64,000 nucleotides of DNA from Clostridiales bacterium (GCA_004557905.1 SFFH01000010.1:1-64000); one strand, 5' to 3'. Shown: positions 33,608 through 41,652, counted from the stretch's first letter. Notes: generated by a model from the letters alone, not told the origin. Numbers and translations are program-made.

Positions 33608-34075
33608 TTATTCCTCCGGCTTATTCTGGGTATCCAGCAGCTGCTGCAGCTCCTGCATGAAGGACTGCACGTCCTTGAACTGGCGGTACACCGACGCAAA
33701 GCGGATGTACGCCACCTCGTCCAGATCCTTGAGGCCCTCCATGATCAGCTGGCCGATCTCCTCGCTGGTGACCTCCTGCTCCATCTTGCGGCATACGCTG
33801 GTCTCCACGTGATTGACGAGCTTCTCGATCTCGTCAATCGGCACCGGCCGCTTTTCGCACGCCTTGAGGATGCCGTTTCGCACCTTGGCCGGATCGAACT
33901 GCTCGCGGCGCTTATCCTTCTTGATGATGAACACCGGCAGCATCTCGATCTTCTCATACGTCGTGAACCGGCGCTGACAGCCCTCGCATTCGCGGCGGCG
34001 GCGGATGGCGCCGTCCTCCGTCGGACGGGAATCGACAACGCGGCTTTCCGTGCAGTTGCAGTATATGCACTTCAT
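33608..34075 (-). CDS. nrdR: Transcriptional repressor NrdR
   Basis: This ATP/dATP-sensing repressor controls ribonucleotide reductase genes. The 155-residue protein has an N-terminal zinc ribbon (MKCIYCNC and CEGCQRRFTTYE) and an ATP-cone (VFIIKKDKRREQFDPAKVRNGI to about 140). AGAGGTGC lies 9 bases before ATG. It has its own sigma-A promoter, with a transcript that may continue into spoIVB in growing cells. Confidence 0.97.
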   Translation of the reverse strand: MKCIYCNCTESRVVDSRPTEDGAIRRRRECEGCQRRFTTYEKIEMLPVFIIKKDKRREQFDPAKVRNGILKACEKRPVPIDEIEKLVNHVETSVCRKMEQEVTSEEIGQLIMEGLKDLDEVAYIRFASVYRQFKDVQSFMQELQQLLDTQNKPEE

Positions 34076-34114
34076 CGCTGAATTGCACCTCTTTCTTTAG
34101 AAAACTCCATCTGT

Positions 34115-34143
34115 ATTATACCCTCTGGCGCGCAAAACGTAAA
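34115..34143 (-). promoter_or_regulatory. Sigma-A promoter of nrdR
   Basis: Minus-strand TTTACG, a 17-base spacer and TATAAT lie about 40 bases before the nrdR start. Confidence 0.7.
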
Positions 34144-34184
34144 CTTCTTTTTTGTTTTCCGCGTGCTAGCGATCTGCAGGCCCT

Positions 34185-34439
34185 CTATTTCCCGCACGGC
34201 CTGCACGAGGGCTGGGCCACAAGGATGACGTCATCGCCGATGCACGCGATCTGCTGCCAGGGGATGCTCGTCATGCTCCTGTCCCCGTGCAGAAAGCACG
34301 AAAAGCCCGTACCGCCCGGCACGATCAGCGCGCGCACCTGGCCGCTCGACGCATCAAACTCAAGGTCCGTCACCCGGCCCAGCAGCCGTCCGTCGCCGAT
34401 GCAGATGACGTCCTTCTTTCTCAGCTCGCAAAACGTCAT
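34185..34439 (-). CDS. YlmC/YmxH-type sporulation protein (PRC barrel)
   Basis: This 84-residue PRC-barrel protein belongs to the YlmC/YmxH family, usually found next to sigG in spore formers. MTFCELRKKDVICIGDGRLLG, FDASSGQVRALIVPG and SIPWQQIACIGDDVILV are the family blocks. The last residues CRPCGK carry two cysteines. GGGGA lies 7 bases before ATG. Here it is divergent from sigG rather than downstream of it. The role is not known. Confidence 0.9.
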   Translation of the reverse strand: MTFCELRKKDVICIGDGRLLGRVTDLEFDASSGQVRALIVPGGTGFSCFLHGDRSMTSIPWQQIACIGDDVILVAQPSCRPCGK

Positions 34440-34520
34440 ACGCGCGTCCCCTTTCCCGCTTTGCAGAAAAATTTCTCTTCTCCATATGCCGCTTCGCCGG
34501 AATTATGACCGGTCTGTGCA

Positions 34521-34550
34521 AGAATATTTTGCGCGGGCCGCCGTCATAAT
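34521..34550 (+). promoter_or_regulatory. Candidate sigma-F/sigma-G promoter of sigG
   Basis: AGAATA, an 18-base spacer and CATAAT lie 33 bases before the sigG start and fit the forespore consensus TGMATA (17-18) CATAMTA. sigG is read by sigma-F and by itself in Bacillus. Confidence 0.6.
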
Positions 34551-34583
34551 GCGTTTATCTTTCCCGATGAGGAGGCAAAGCAA

Positions 34584-35357
34584 ATGGCGATCGGCAAAGT
34601 TGAAATCTGCGGCGTGGACACCTCCACGCTTCCCGTCATCTCCAATGAGCGCATGCGCGAGCTGTTCCCTCTGGTGCACGGCGGCGACGAGGCTGCCCGG
34701 GAGGAATTCATCCGCGGCAACCTGCGGCTGGTGCTCAGCGTGCTTCAGCGGTTCCAGCACCGCTGCGAAAACGTGGACGACCTGTTTCAGGTCGGCTGCA
34801 TCGGGCTGATCAAGGCGCTGGACAACTTCGATGTGACGCAGAACGTGCGCTTTTCCACCTATGCCGTGCCGATGATCATCGGCGAAATCCGGCGCTATCT
34901 GCGGGACAACAACGCCATCCGCGTCAGCCGCTCGCTGCGGGACATCGCCTACAAGGCGCTGGGCACGCGCGACAGACTCAGCCGTGAGCTCGGAAGGGAG
35001 CCGACCATCGCGGAGATCGCGAAGAAGCTGGAGATGGACGTGGAGGACGTCACGCTGGCGCTCGAGGCGATTCAGGACCCGGTCAGCCTCTGCGAGCCCA
35101 TCGGCGGGGACAATGCCGACGCGCTGACCATCGGCGATCAGGTGCGCGACGAAAGCGTCAGCCAGGAGAGCTGGCTGGAGCACATCGCCATCACCGAGGC
35201 CATGCGCCGCCTGAGCGAGCGCGAGCAGCGGATTCTGAACCTGCGCTTCTTCCAGGGGCGCACACAGATGGAGGTCGCCTCCGAGATCGGCATCAGCCAG
35301 GCGCAGGTCTCCCGCCTGGAAAAGGCCGCGCTTGAGCACATGCGCAAGTTCATCTGA
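34584..35357 (+). CDS. sigG: Sporulation sigma factor SigG
   Basis: This is the late forespore sigma factor, 257 residues. The N-terminal KVEICGVDTSTLPVI is the SigG-specific anti-sigma contact region. Region 2 is NVDDLFQVGCIGLIKALDNFD and VRFSTYAVPMIIGEIRRYLRD; region 4 ends with GISQAQVSRLEKAALEHMR. GAGG lies 8 bases before ATG. Unlike B. subtilis it is not next to spoIIGA-sigE (about 21 kb away). Its end overlaps the spoIIP end by 8 bases. Confidence 0.97.
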   Translation: MAIGKVEICGVDTSTLPVISNERMRELFPLVHGGDEAAREEFIRGNLRLVLSVLQRFQHRCENVDDLFQVGCIGLIKALDNFDVTQNVRFSTYAVPMIIGEIRRYLRDNNAIRVSRSLRDIAYKALGTRDRLSRELGREPTIAEIAKKLEMDVEDVTLALEAIQDPVSLCEPIGGDNADALTIGDQVRDESVSQESWLEHIAITEAMRRLSEREQRILNLRFFQGRTQMEVASEIGISQAQVSRLEKAALEHMRKFI

Positions 35358-36171
35358 TTTCTGCGTGCACCTGCGCAAGGGCCTGCGCGATGATCGGACA
35401 GGCCGCTAGCGCCTCCTCGAGCGTGTTGCGGTTGTTGCCCACCTCGATGAGCAGCGCGCCGGTGGAGACATGCTGGTTGAAGCGGCCCGTCTTGATCTTG
35501 ACCTCGCGCGATACGCCCTCCATCTGGGCGTTCATGCAGTCGGTAAGGCACTGAGCGAGCTCGAGATTCTTCGGCCAGTCCGGCCGCGCGTCAAAACCTG
35601 CACCCGTCGCGCCGGTGCCCTTGCCCACCAGCAGCATCACATAAGCGATCCGCCGGCCGTCCTGTTCTACGCAGTTGGCGCCATTGTACAGCCCGCTGTA
35701 TGCGTCGCGGTGGATGTCAAAGATGTAGTCGTAAGTCTCCCCGGCCGCAAGGCGCGCTTCCAGCATCGCCAGAGAGCGCGTGTAGGCGCCGGAGAGGTTG
35801 GGCGGCTCAAACGCCGTCGTGTCGTGCACCACGGAAAAGCCCAGATCACGCAGGCACCTGGCCAGCTCCTCGCCCACGCGCAGCATGTTGAAGCGCTTGT
35901 CCCGGGTGCGCCAGGTCTCCGTAGGCACGTACTGCGCGTCCTCCGTCATCTCGTAGGCCTCCCAGGTGTGCGTGTGGTACAGCAGCACGCTCGGCTTTTC
36001 CTCGTCCTGCAGCGCCGCGGCGGGCAGCGCATCCGCCTGCGGGGCGACCACCTCGATCGTCAGCGGTACGCGCCGCGCCTGCATTTGCCGCGCCGCCGCG
36101 CCGCCCGCGCACGCGAAAGCGGCCAGCGCAAGGAGCGCCGCCGCCCGTTTGCCCTTTCCCCGACTGCGCAT
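35350..36171 (-). CDS. spoIIP: Stage II sporulation protein P (amidase)
   Basis: This is a septal peptidoglycan amidase and endopeptidase of the SpoIID-SpoIIM-SpoIIP engulfment machine. The 273-residue protein has a membrane anchor at about 9-25, then the zinc amidase domain with VLLYHTHTWEAYEM, DIHRDAYSG and the final LLIEVGNNRNTLEEAL. GGAGG lies 7 bases before ATG at 36171. Shorter than B. subtilis SpoIIP (401 residues) because the N-terminal region is reduced. Confidence 0.92.
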   Translation of the reverse strand: MRSRGKGKRAAALLALAAFACAGGAAARQMQARRVPLTIEVVAPQADALPAAALQDEEKPSVLLYHTHTWEAYEMTEDAQYVPTETWRTRDKRFNMLRVGEELARCLRDLGFSVVHDTTAFEPPNLSGAYTRSLAMLEARLAAGETYDYIFDIHRDAYSGLYNGANCVEQDGRRIAYVMLLVGKGTGATGAGFDARPDWPKNLELAQCLTDCMNAQMEGVSREVKIKTGRFNQHVSTGALLIEVGNNRNTLEEALAACPIIAQALAQVHAEIR

Positions 36172-36201
36172 CGGCTTCCCTCCAGACGTCCGATTTTCAT
36201 G

Positions 36202-36229
36202 CACGCCGCTTTCCCGCCGGCATACTCTG
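36202..36229 (+). promoter_or_regulatory. Candidate sigma-K-like promoter
   Basis: CACG, 16 bases, then CATACTCTG resembles the late mother-cell pattern mACm (16-17) CATAnnnTA except for the last base. It is 51 bases before the cysteine-rich gene. Information content is low. Confidence 0.3.
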
Positions 36230-36279
36230 GAATCGTGAGGAATTCCCCTCATAACGACTTGCCCAAGGAGGCGTGCGCC

Positions 36280-37098
36280 ATGAGTTTTTACTCCTATAAA
36301 AACGCAAATTCCACACACTGTCCGTGCAGCGTTTCCGGAAGCGAAATCCTGAACGGACTCAACGAGCGGGTCTGCATCCAGGTACAGCGCGTGTACGATT
36401 CATGTCTGTTTCAAGAGCAGCTGAGCGACCAGCGCGTAGCGCTCATCAGCTATGGTCTGGTGCCCTCAAGCTGCGGCGGCGGGGAGCAGTGCAGCGAAAA
36501 CTGCAACCAGCCCACGATGCCCATCACCTTTGAAAGCTGCCGCTCCACCACGACCGAGGGCACCATCCGCAACCTCTCCGTCGAGCGCCTGTGCGACCGT
36601 CCCTGCTTCGCCCGCGTGCGCGGCCAGGTCGAGGTGCCCATCGACATCCTCTTCACCGACGCGAACTGCCGCGAATACATCGGCCGCGGCGTGGTCACGG
36701 TGGACCGCGACGTGCTGCTCTCCATCCCGGATGAGTCCATCGTGCCCTACAACATCGAGGCCATGGTCTCCGCGATCTGCGTTTCCGGTACATACGTCGG
36801 CAACAACATCTTCTGTCTGGAAATCTGTGTGACGGTCGTGCTCAAGGTGCTGGCGAAGGTGGAGATGCTGGTGCCCAGCTACGGCTTCTGCGAGGTGCCG
36901 CCGTGCGAGGAGTTTGCGGATTCGGTCTGCGACGAGTTCTTCAGCCTGCCGCTCTTCCCGCAGGCGCTGTGCGACGAGGACGCCATCCGTGCGCGCAACG
37001 TGAGCTGCACCTGCGGCAACTACACCAGCACAACCGGCCTGGGCTGCAGCGGCGGCACGGCCTGCGCAAACAACAACGCCTGCGGCTGCTGCCGTTGA
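36280..37098 (+). CDS. Cysteine-rich protein, likely spore surface layer
   Basis: This 272-residue protein has no signal peptide. About 30 cysteines are spread through it, with CIQVQRVYDSCLFQEQ near residue 37, a motif style common in clostridial spore-associated proteins, and a C-terminal CTCGNYT...CACGCC-like tail ending NNNACGCCR. The middle (about 100-200) looks like a beta-sandwich repeat. AAGGAGG lies 8 bases before ATG. Placement beside sigG and spoIIP and the cysteine load suggest a cross-linked spore coat or exosporium part. The family name is not recognised with confidence. Confidence 0.65.
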   Translation: MSFYSYKNANSTHCPCSVSGSEILNGLNERVCIQVQRVYDSCLFQEQLSDQRVALISYGLVPSSCGGGEQCSENCNQPTMPITFESCRSTTTEGTIRNLSVERLCDRPCFARVRGQVEVPIDILFTDANCREYIGRGVVTVDRDVLLSIPDESIVPYNIEAMVSAICVSGTYVGNNIFCLEICVTVVLKVLAKVEMLVPSYGFCEVPPCEEFADSVCDEFFSLPLFPQALCDEDAIRARNVSCTCGNYTSTTGLGCSGGTACANNNACGCCR

Positions 37099-37118
37099 GC
37101 CACGCCGGATACTGCTCC

Positions 37119-37149
37119 GAAGGATCGCACCCGCGGTCCTTCTTTCTTT
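37119..37149 (+). terminator. Terminator after the cysteine-rich gene
   Basis: GAAGGATCG, a short loop, CGCGGTCCTTC and TTTCTTT follow the stop by about 20 bases. Confidence 0.75.
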
Positions 37150-37681
37150 ATGTCCGTCTGCGCCGTTTTAGTCCTTTGGGGATCGCGTCGCCCAGCGCCA
37201 GCGCCGCCAGTGTCCCGGCCATCACGCCGCAGAGGCTCTCCGGAATCCGGCTGACCGACGGCTGAAACAGCGGATGCAGGATGCAGACGACAGCCACCGC
37301 AAAGGCCGCCCACGTCAGCGCGGACATCAGGCATACATGTCCGCCCAGGTTCATCCGCTGCCCCGAATAATCCCAATAGCGCGTATGCAGGATGCGCAGA
37401 ACCAGCGCGCCCGCCGCGTATTCCAGCACGCTGGCTGCGATCGTCCCCACGATCATCACCTTGCCCACGCTTTCCTTGACGGGAAGGCAGACGATCAGCA
37501 TGCCCAGCGCGCCGAAGCCGTACACCGGCAGAAACGGGCCCGAGAGAAAGCCCCGGTTGACGAGTCGCCGGTCACGGACGAGGTACAGCAAAACCTCCCA
37601 GCACCAGCCGGTAAAGCTGTACAGAAAGAACACCAGCGCCCACTGGCCGGGGCTGTACTGCGCACGCAGCAGGCTTGCCAT
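37148..37681 (-). CDS. CmpB-family putative ABC transporter permease
   Basis: This 177-residue multi-pass membrane protein belongs to the ABC_trans_CmpB group. The mark is FFLYSFTGWCWEVLLYLV followed by NRGFLSGPFLPVYGFGAL. About five transmembrane segments are seen with a basic end GLKRRRRT. The start is uncertain: ATG at 37681 is chosen, but GTG or TTG codons up to six codons upstream lie nearer to a GGGGG site. Function of this family is not established despite the name. Confidence 0.8.
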   Translation of the reverse strand: MASLLRAQYSPGQWALVFFLYSFTGWCWEVLLYLVRDRRLVNRGFLSGPFLPVYGFGALGMLIVCLPVKESVGKVMIVGTIAASVLEYAAGALVLRILHTRYWDYSGQRMNLGGHVCLMSALTWAAFAVAVVCILHPLFQPSVSRIPESLCGVMAGTLAALALGDAIPKGLKRRRRT

Positions 37682-37710
37682 TCCCACAAAGACCCCCAAG
37701 CGTTTGGCAT

Positions 37711-37742
37711 AAAAGAAAGCCCGACACGCTTGTCAGGCTTTC
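37711..37742 (-). terminator. Terminator of the ZorAB-like unit
   Basis: GAAAGCC, GACA and complements TGTC, GGCTTTC form the stem around CGCT; on the minus strand CTTTCTTTT follows. It lies 27 bases after the last gene of the unit. Confidence 0.8.
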
Positions 37743-37768
37743 CCGATGGGTTCCATTTGATGCATGCT

Positions 37769-38263
37769 TTACTGTGCGCTGCCCTGGAGGGTGATCTTCC
37801 GGCCGAAGACGTAGCAGCTCACCGTGAACGCGCGCTGCGTGTTCTCCACGCTGCCTGTGCACAGCAACGTCGCCGAGACGTCGCCCTGATGGCCGCTGGC
37901 GAGCACGTTCGCCTGGACATTGTCCAGCTGCAGAACGTCGCCCTCCGCGGGCTGTACCTGCAGCGCGATCCACTCCGCCGGGAAAAAGCCCCGGTTGGCC
38001 AGCCGCACGGTGACCGTCAGAAATGTACAGTCCTGTGCGTTCAGGCCCGAAACGTCGCCAAACACGTGACCGGTGAACGTCCCGTCCCGCACCTGCGCGA
38101 CCGCCTGATCAAAAATCTCCTGCGCCTGCGCCGCCGGCGTGACGAGCATGGACGTCTGCTCCACCACCGGCGCAAGCGTGTTGATGCCGTAGAGCACTGC
38201 GCCCGCGCCCGCGATGGTGACGATCAGCACGGCGATCGCCAGCACCCTCATTGCCTTATACAC
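37769..38263 (-). CDS. Small membrane-anchored protein, third gene of the ZorAB-like unit
   Basis: This 164-residue protein has one N-terminal transmembrane segment (about 6-28, VLAIAVLIVTIAGAGAVLYG), then an extracytoplasmic part. After a short helix (to about 62) comes a beta-sandwich-like domain (LTVTVRLANRGFFPAEWIALQV) that recalls LEA14-type or FxLYD-like folds. The start is GTG one base after the upstream stop, so it is translationally coupled to the OmpA-like gene. No known family is assigned. It would face the cell wall together with the OmpA domain. Confidence 0.65.
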   Translation of the reverse strand: MYKAMRVLAIAVLIVTIAGAGAVLYGINTLAPVVEQTSMLVTPAAQAQEIFDQAVAQVRDGTFTGHVFGDVSGLNAQDCTFLTVTVRLANRGFFPAEWIALQVQPAEGDVLQLDNVQANVLASGHQGDVSATLLCTGSVENTQRAFTVSCYVFGRKITLQGSAQ

Positions 38264-38264
38264 G

Positions 38265-39200
38265 TTACTCCCCCTGTTGTCCTTCCAGAATGGCGCTCAT
38301 CTGGTCGATCATCTCCGAATCCTTCATCCGGAACTTGAAGACCACGCGCCTGGACGCCTCCATGTCCACCGTTCCATCCGCCTTGTACACCGGATCGGCG
38401 TAGGAGCGGCCGTTCGCCGTGAGAATCCTCTGTAGCATCTGCTTCTCCGCGCTGGTCAGCTCCGTCATCTCCGGCCCCAGGCAGTATTCCGCCACGGCCA
38501 GCGCGCGCTCCTGGGACAGCGCCAGATTGTGCAGGTAGGAGCCCGAGGTGTCCGTGTGGCCCTCGATGATGATCTCGCCGACGTAGCCCTCGTTCTCCTC
38601 GCTCATCAGTGTGCGGATATACACCGGAAGAAATGCGTTGAGCAGCGCCTTGCCGCTGTCCTTGAGCTCGTTGCGGTTCGTGTCAAAGAGCACCGCGCCG
38701 GTAAACGCAATCGCGCCGGTGTTGCGGTCCACCACCGCGTCGAGGTTCTCGCGGCGCAGCTCGTCGCGCAGCTCCTCGATGATGCGCGAGCGCAGGCCGA
38801 TCAGCTTGTCAATCTCCGTCTGCTGGGCGGCCAGCAGCGCCGCCTGCTCCTCGATCTTGCTCTGCTGCAGCGAGAGGCTCTGCTGCGCGGCGGTCAGCGC
38901 CGTGCGGTTTTCGTCCAGCTCCCTCTGCTGCTCCTGAAGCATCAGCGTGGTCGTCGCCAGCAGTTCTTCCTTGTCCTTGAGCTGGGATTCCTGATCGATC
39001 AGCAGGCTCTGCTGGGTGGAGAGCTGCGCTTCCTTCGTTTCCAGCTCAATGGTCTTCTTCTGCTGCAGGTCGACCAGCTGATACACCGCCATGAACAGGA
39101 TCAGCGCGAACGTAAAGAGCATGCCGGCCATCATATCGGAGTACGAGATCCAATAGCTGCCGCTGTCCCTGCTGCGCCGAATTCTCTTTCCCGCGCGCAT
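38265..39200 (-). CDS. OmpA/MotB-like stator protein (ZorB-like)
   Basis: This 311-residue protein has a single N-terminal transmembrane helix preceded by basic residues. SYSDMMAGMLFTF places Asp22 at the position of the proton-carrying aspartate of MotB, ExbD and ZorB. A long coiled coil rich in Q, E and L covers about 45-150. The C-terminal OmpA domain has IEGHTDTSGSYLHNLALSQERA, with the Asp and Arg that bind peptidoglycan. AAGGAG lies 6 bases before ATG. It begins 3 bases after the MotA-like stop. There is no flagellar gene nearby. Confidence 0.88.
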   Translation of the reverse strand: MRAGKRIRRSRDSGSYWISYSDMMAGMLFTFALILFMAVYQLVDLQQKKTIELETKEAQLSTQQSLLIDQESQLKDKEELLATTTLMLQEQQRELDENRTALTAAQQSLSLQQSKIEEQAALLAAQQTEIDKLIGLRSRIIEELRDELRRENLDAVVDRNTGAIAFTGAVLFDTNRNELKDSGKALLNAFLPVYIRTLMSEENEGYVGEIIIEGHTDTSGSYLHNLALSQERALAVAEYCLGPEMTELTSAEKQMLQRILTANGRSYADPVYKADGTVDMEASRRVVFKFRMKDSEMIDQMSAILEGQQGE

Positions 39201-39203
39201 GGG

Positions 39204-40778
39204 TTACTCCTTCCCCTGGCGCGCCGCGTCATCCGCCGCCGCGCTCAGCTTCTCCATGGATTTCTGCAGCCGCACCAGCGCGGTCACGAACTGATCCACC
39301 TGCTCGGCATAGCGCTCGCGGCTCTGGGTAAGCAGCTGCGGCATCGTGCGGGTCGTCTCGCGCATGGCGCTGAGCGTCTCGTTCATCTGGCGGATCGAGG
39401 CGGTGATGCTCTCGTCAAACAGCGCCGTCGTCTTGGCCAGGTTCTCCTGCGTCTGGCGGGTGAACGTCTCGTAGCTGCCCGAAAGCGCCTGCGCGCCCGC
39501 GTGCATCTCCTCCACGACGCGGTCCATCTCCCGGCTCGTGATGCGCGTCTGCTCCTGCGCGCTGGCGAGGAACTTGTCCGTCCACGCGGCGTACTGCTGC
39601 TGGTTGGCCGTAAGCGCCGCCTGATAGTCCTGCAGCTTGGCCAGGTACATGGCCTGCTGGCCGCTGGTCTTGTTCATCGCGGCGAGCAGCTCCAGCGTCT
39701 TCTGGTTCGTCTCCTCCACATGCGCGCGGGAGGCGTCCATATCCGTCACATAGTCGCGGAAGTGCTCCAGCACGCCCTGGGAGAGCTGGTGCATGTTCAC
39801 CACGTCCTGCGTCATCTGGGCAATCGCCTCGGTGGCGGCGCGCATGTCCTGCTGCGCCTTCTGCTGCTCGGCGCCGGTCTCGCGCAGCACCTGGCGCAGG
39901 CGGTCGAATTCATTGCCCAGCGCCACGTTCATGCGCTGCACGAACACCTGCGCGATGCGGTCGACACCCTCCACCTGCGCCTGCGTGGCGGCGAGGATGA
40001 AATTATCCATCGAGCGCTGCACGGGCAGCATGGCGCGCAGGATGCTCTGCTCCATCTGCACGGCCATCTTCTGGCTGACCTCCTCCACCGCCTGGCGGAT
40101 GTAGGCCGTCTGCTCCTGCTGCAAGGTGAGCATCGCCGTCTCCTGGGAGACCGGCTTGGGCAGCGCATAGAGGCTGAACACCTCGCAGAAGCGGTCGATC
40201 GCCTTCTCGCACTTGTCCGTATAGCGGGTGTTCATCAGGTTGAAGAAGATCGATGCGACGACGCCCGCGATGGACGTGAGGAACGCCGTGCTCATGCCGC
40301 CGATCAGCTTTTCCATGGCGGCGAGCAGCGCGGAGGTGTCCGCCGCGTTGAGGTTGAGGCCGGACAGGCCCGTCACCAGGCCCAGGAACGTGCCCAGGAT
40401 GCCCAGGGAGGTGAGGATGCCCGGCGTGATCTCGGCCAGGCGCGTGCCGCCCACGGCATAGATCACCGTCTCCTCGCAGATGTACTGCGACACGTCGCAG
40501 GATTCCCCGTGTGCGTCGCGCAGCTCCGCGTTCTGGAGGAAGTCTGCCCACGGTCCTTCCAGCTTATCGCCCAGGAAGTGGAGATCATTCCAGGACTTTT
40601 TCTCCTTGTTCTGCTTGTTTTCGGTGATGATCACGCGGGACGCGCGGCGCAGCCTGCCCGCCATGCGCGCAAGAGGCAGCACGCAGCGCATGAGCGCCGT
40701 CAGCAGCACGATCAGAATCGCCAGATAGATCAGCGCATTCAGAGAAAAGACGCTCCTTACGACCGTGAAAATGTTCAT
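39204..40778 (-). CDS. MotA/TolQ/ExbB-like proton channel with long coiled-coil tail (ZorA-like)
   Basis: This 524-residue protein has a first transmembrane segment at about 10-40 and the MotA/ExbB core at about 125-210 (GILTSLGILGTFLGLVTGLSG and IGGMSTAFLTSIAGVVASIFF). A cytoplasmic alpha-helical tail of over 270 residues follows, rich in Q, A, E and M with heptads. MotA and ExbB lack such a tail; ZorA of the Zorya anti-phage motor has one. ATG at 40778 has AGGAGG 9 bases upstream. It heads a three-gene unit with its own promoter and terminator. No zorC, zorD or zorE gene follows. Confidence 0.88.
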   Translation of the reverse strand: MNIFTVVRSVFSLNALIYLAILIVLLTALMRCVLPLARMAGRLRRASRVIITENKQNKEKKSWNDLHFLGDKLEGPWADFLQNAELRDAHGESCDVSQYICEETVIYAVGGTRLAEITPGILTSLGILGTFLGLVTGLSGLNLNAADTSALLAAMEKLIGGMSTAFLTSIAGVVASIFFNLMNTRYTDKCEKAIDRFCEVFSLYALPKPVSQETAMLTLQQEQTAYIRQAVEEVSQKMAVQMEQSILRAMLPVQRSMDNFILAATQAQVEGVDRIAQVFVQRMNVALGNEFDRLRQVLRETGAEQQKAQQDMRAATEAIAQMTQDVVNMHQLSQGVLEHFRDYVTDMDASRAHVEETNQKTLELLAAMNKTSGQQAMYLAKLQDYQAALTANQQQYAAWTDKFLASAQEQTRITSREMDRVVEEMHAGAQALSGSYETFTRQTQENLAKTTALFDESITASIRQMNETLSAMRETTRTMPQLLTQSRERYAEQVDQFVTALVRLQKSMEKLSAAADDAARQGKE

Positions 40779-40826
40779 CAACATGTCCCTCCTGGCAGGG
40801 CTTTGCCCTGCATCATCCATGATGGT

Positions 40827-40855
40827 ATTGTAACCGATTTGACGCGATCTGTAAA
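40827..40855 (-). promoter_or_regulatory. Sigma-A promoter of the ZorAB-like unit
   Basis: Minus-strand TTTACA, a 17-base spacer and TACAAT lie about 45 bases before the MotA-like start. Confidence 0.75.
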
Positions 40856-40987
40856 GCGACGGCAAAACTTCACAACAAGCACCGGGCGCATTTTTTTGCG
40901 CAATAAGCGATATTCCCTAAAGCGAAGCCCTTTTTTATCACCATTTCACGAAATACAGAATAATTGTGAAAACATCAGGATTTACCC

Positions 40988-41016
40988 TTGCTCTTTCTAG
41001 ATAAAACGGGTAAAAT
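40988..41016 (+). promoter_or_regulatory. Sigma-A promoter of the first marR gene
   Basis: TTGCTC, a 17-base spacer and TAAAAT lie about 68 bases before the MarR start. The divergent gap 40779-41083 (305 bases) holds this and the opposite promoter; between them the sequence is AT-richer and no gene is seen. Confidence 0.6.
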
Positions 41017-41083
41017 ATCATCGTTTTGAACCGGATGCGCATCGCCGCGTCCTGTAAAAAATCTGGTGTTCAGGAGTTCGCAT

Positions 41084-41542
41084 ATGACAAAGAAACGCTC
41101 GATTGATCCCGCGATGATTGACAATGTTGCCCAGAATATGTTTCATATTCTTCCGCTGATCAAGAAGCGCCTGCTGCACATGGATCTGGTTCAGCGCGAA
41201 CACGGTACCCCGCTCTCCCACGTTCAGGTGCTGGCCATGCTCAGCGATGTGGGCACGATGTCCGTCTCCGAAATTTCCCGCCGTCTGGGCATTGCCAAGC
41301 CGAATATCACGCCGCTGGTGGATCGCCTGTACGACGCCGGCTATGTGGACCGTCAGCATGACGAGAATGACCGCCGCGTGGTGAACATCGTCCTGCTGCC
41401 CGCCGGCGAGGAAAAGCTCGCCGCCATCCGCGCGACCATTTCCCGTCAGATTCAGGTTCAGGCGGAAAACCTCTCCGTTTCCGAATTCCGCGAGCTGAAC
41501 GATGCGCTGGACAGCGTTGTCCGCATTCTTTCCTCCCTGTGA
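41084..41542 (+). CDS. MarR family transcriptional regulator
   Basis: This 152-residue winged-helix regulator has helix-turn-helix MSVSEISRRLGIAKPNITPLVDRLYDAGYV and the wing DENDRRVVNIVLLPAGEEKL. CAGGAG lies 7 bases before ATG. It is divergent from the ZorAB-like unit and has its own terminator. The ligand is unknown; control of the divergent unit or itself is possible but not shown. Confidence 0.93.
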   Translation: MTKKRSIDPAMIDNVAQNMFHILPLIKKRLLHMDLVQREHGTPLSHVQVLAMLSDVGTMSVSEISRRLGIAKPNITPLVDRLYDAGYVDRQHDENDRRVVNIVLLPAGEEKLAAIRATISRQIQVQAENLSVSEFRELNDALDSVVRILSSL

Positions 41543-41547
41543 TCTTG

Positions 41548-41579
41548 TGGCCGGACTGGCAGACAGTCCGGTCTTTTTA
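41548..41579 (+). terminator. Terminator after the first marR gene
   Basis: A 10-bp stem GGCCGGACTG with its complement and GCAGA loop, then TTTTTA. Confidence 0.88.
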
Positions 41580-41620
41580 TGATCAGACGAATGAGCGGCG
41601 TCCATTCTTCCCGCAAAGAC

Positions 41621-41652
41621 AAACCCGGCGCGATGTTTTTCGCGTCGGGTTT
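41621..41652 (-). terminator. Terminator after the FlaA1/CapD-like gene
   Basis: AAACCCG and CGCG pair with CGCG and CGGGTTT around an A/T loop; the minus strand continues TTTGTCTTT. It may act on both strands. Confidence 0.65.

Noticed and set aside
37711..40855. Complete Zorya defense system
   Set aside because: The motor-like pair is present, but no ZorC, ZorD helicase or ZorE nuclease gene is adjacent; the third gene is a small anchored protein.
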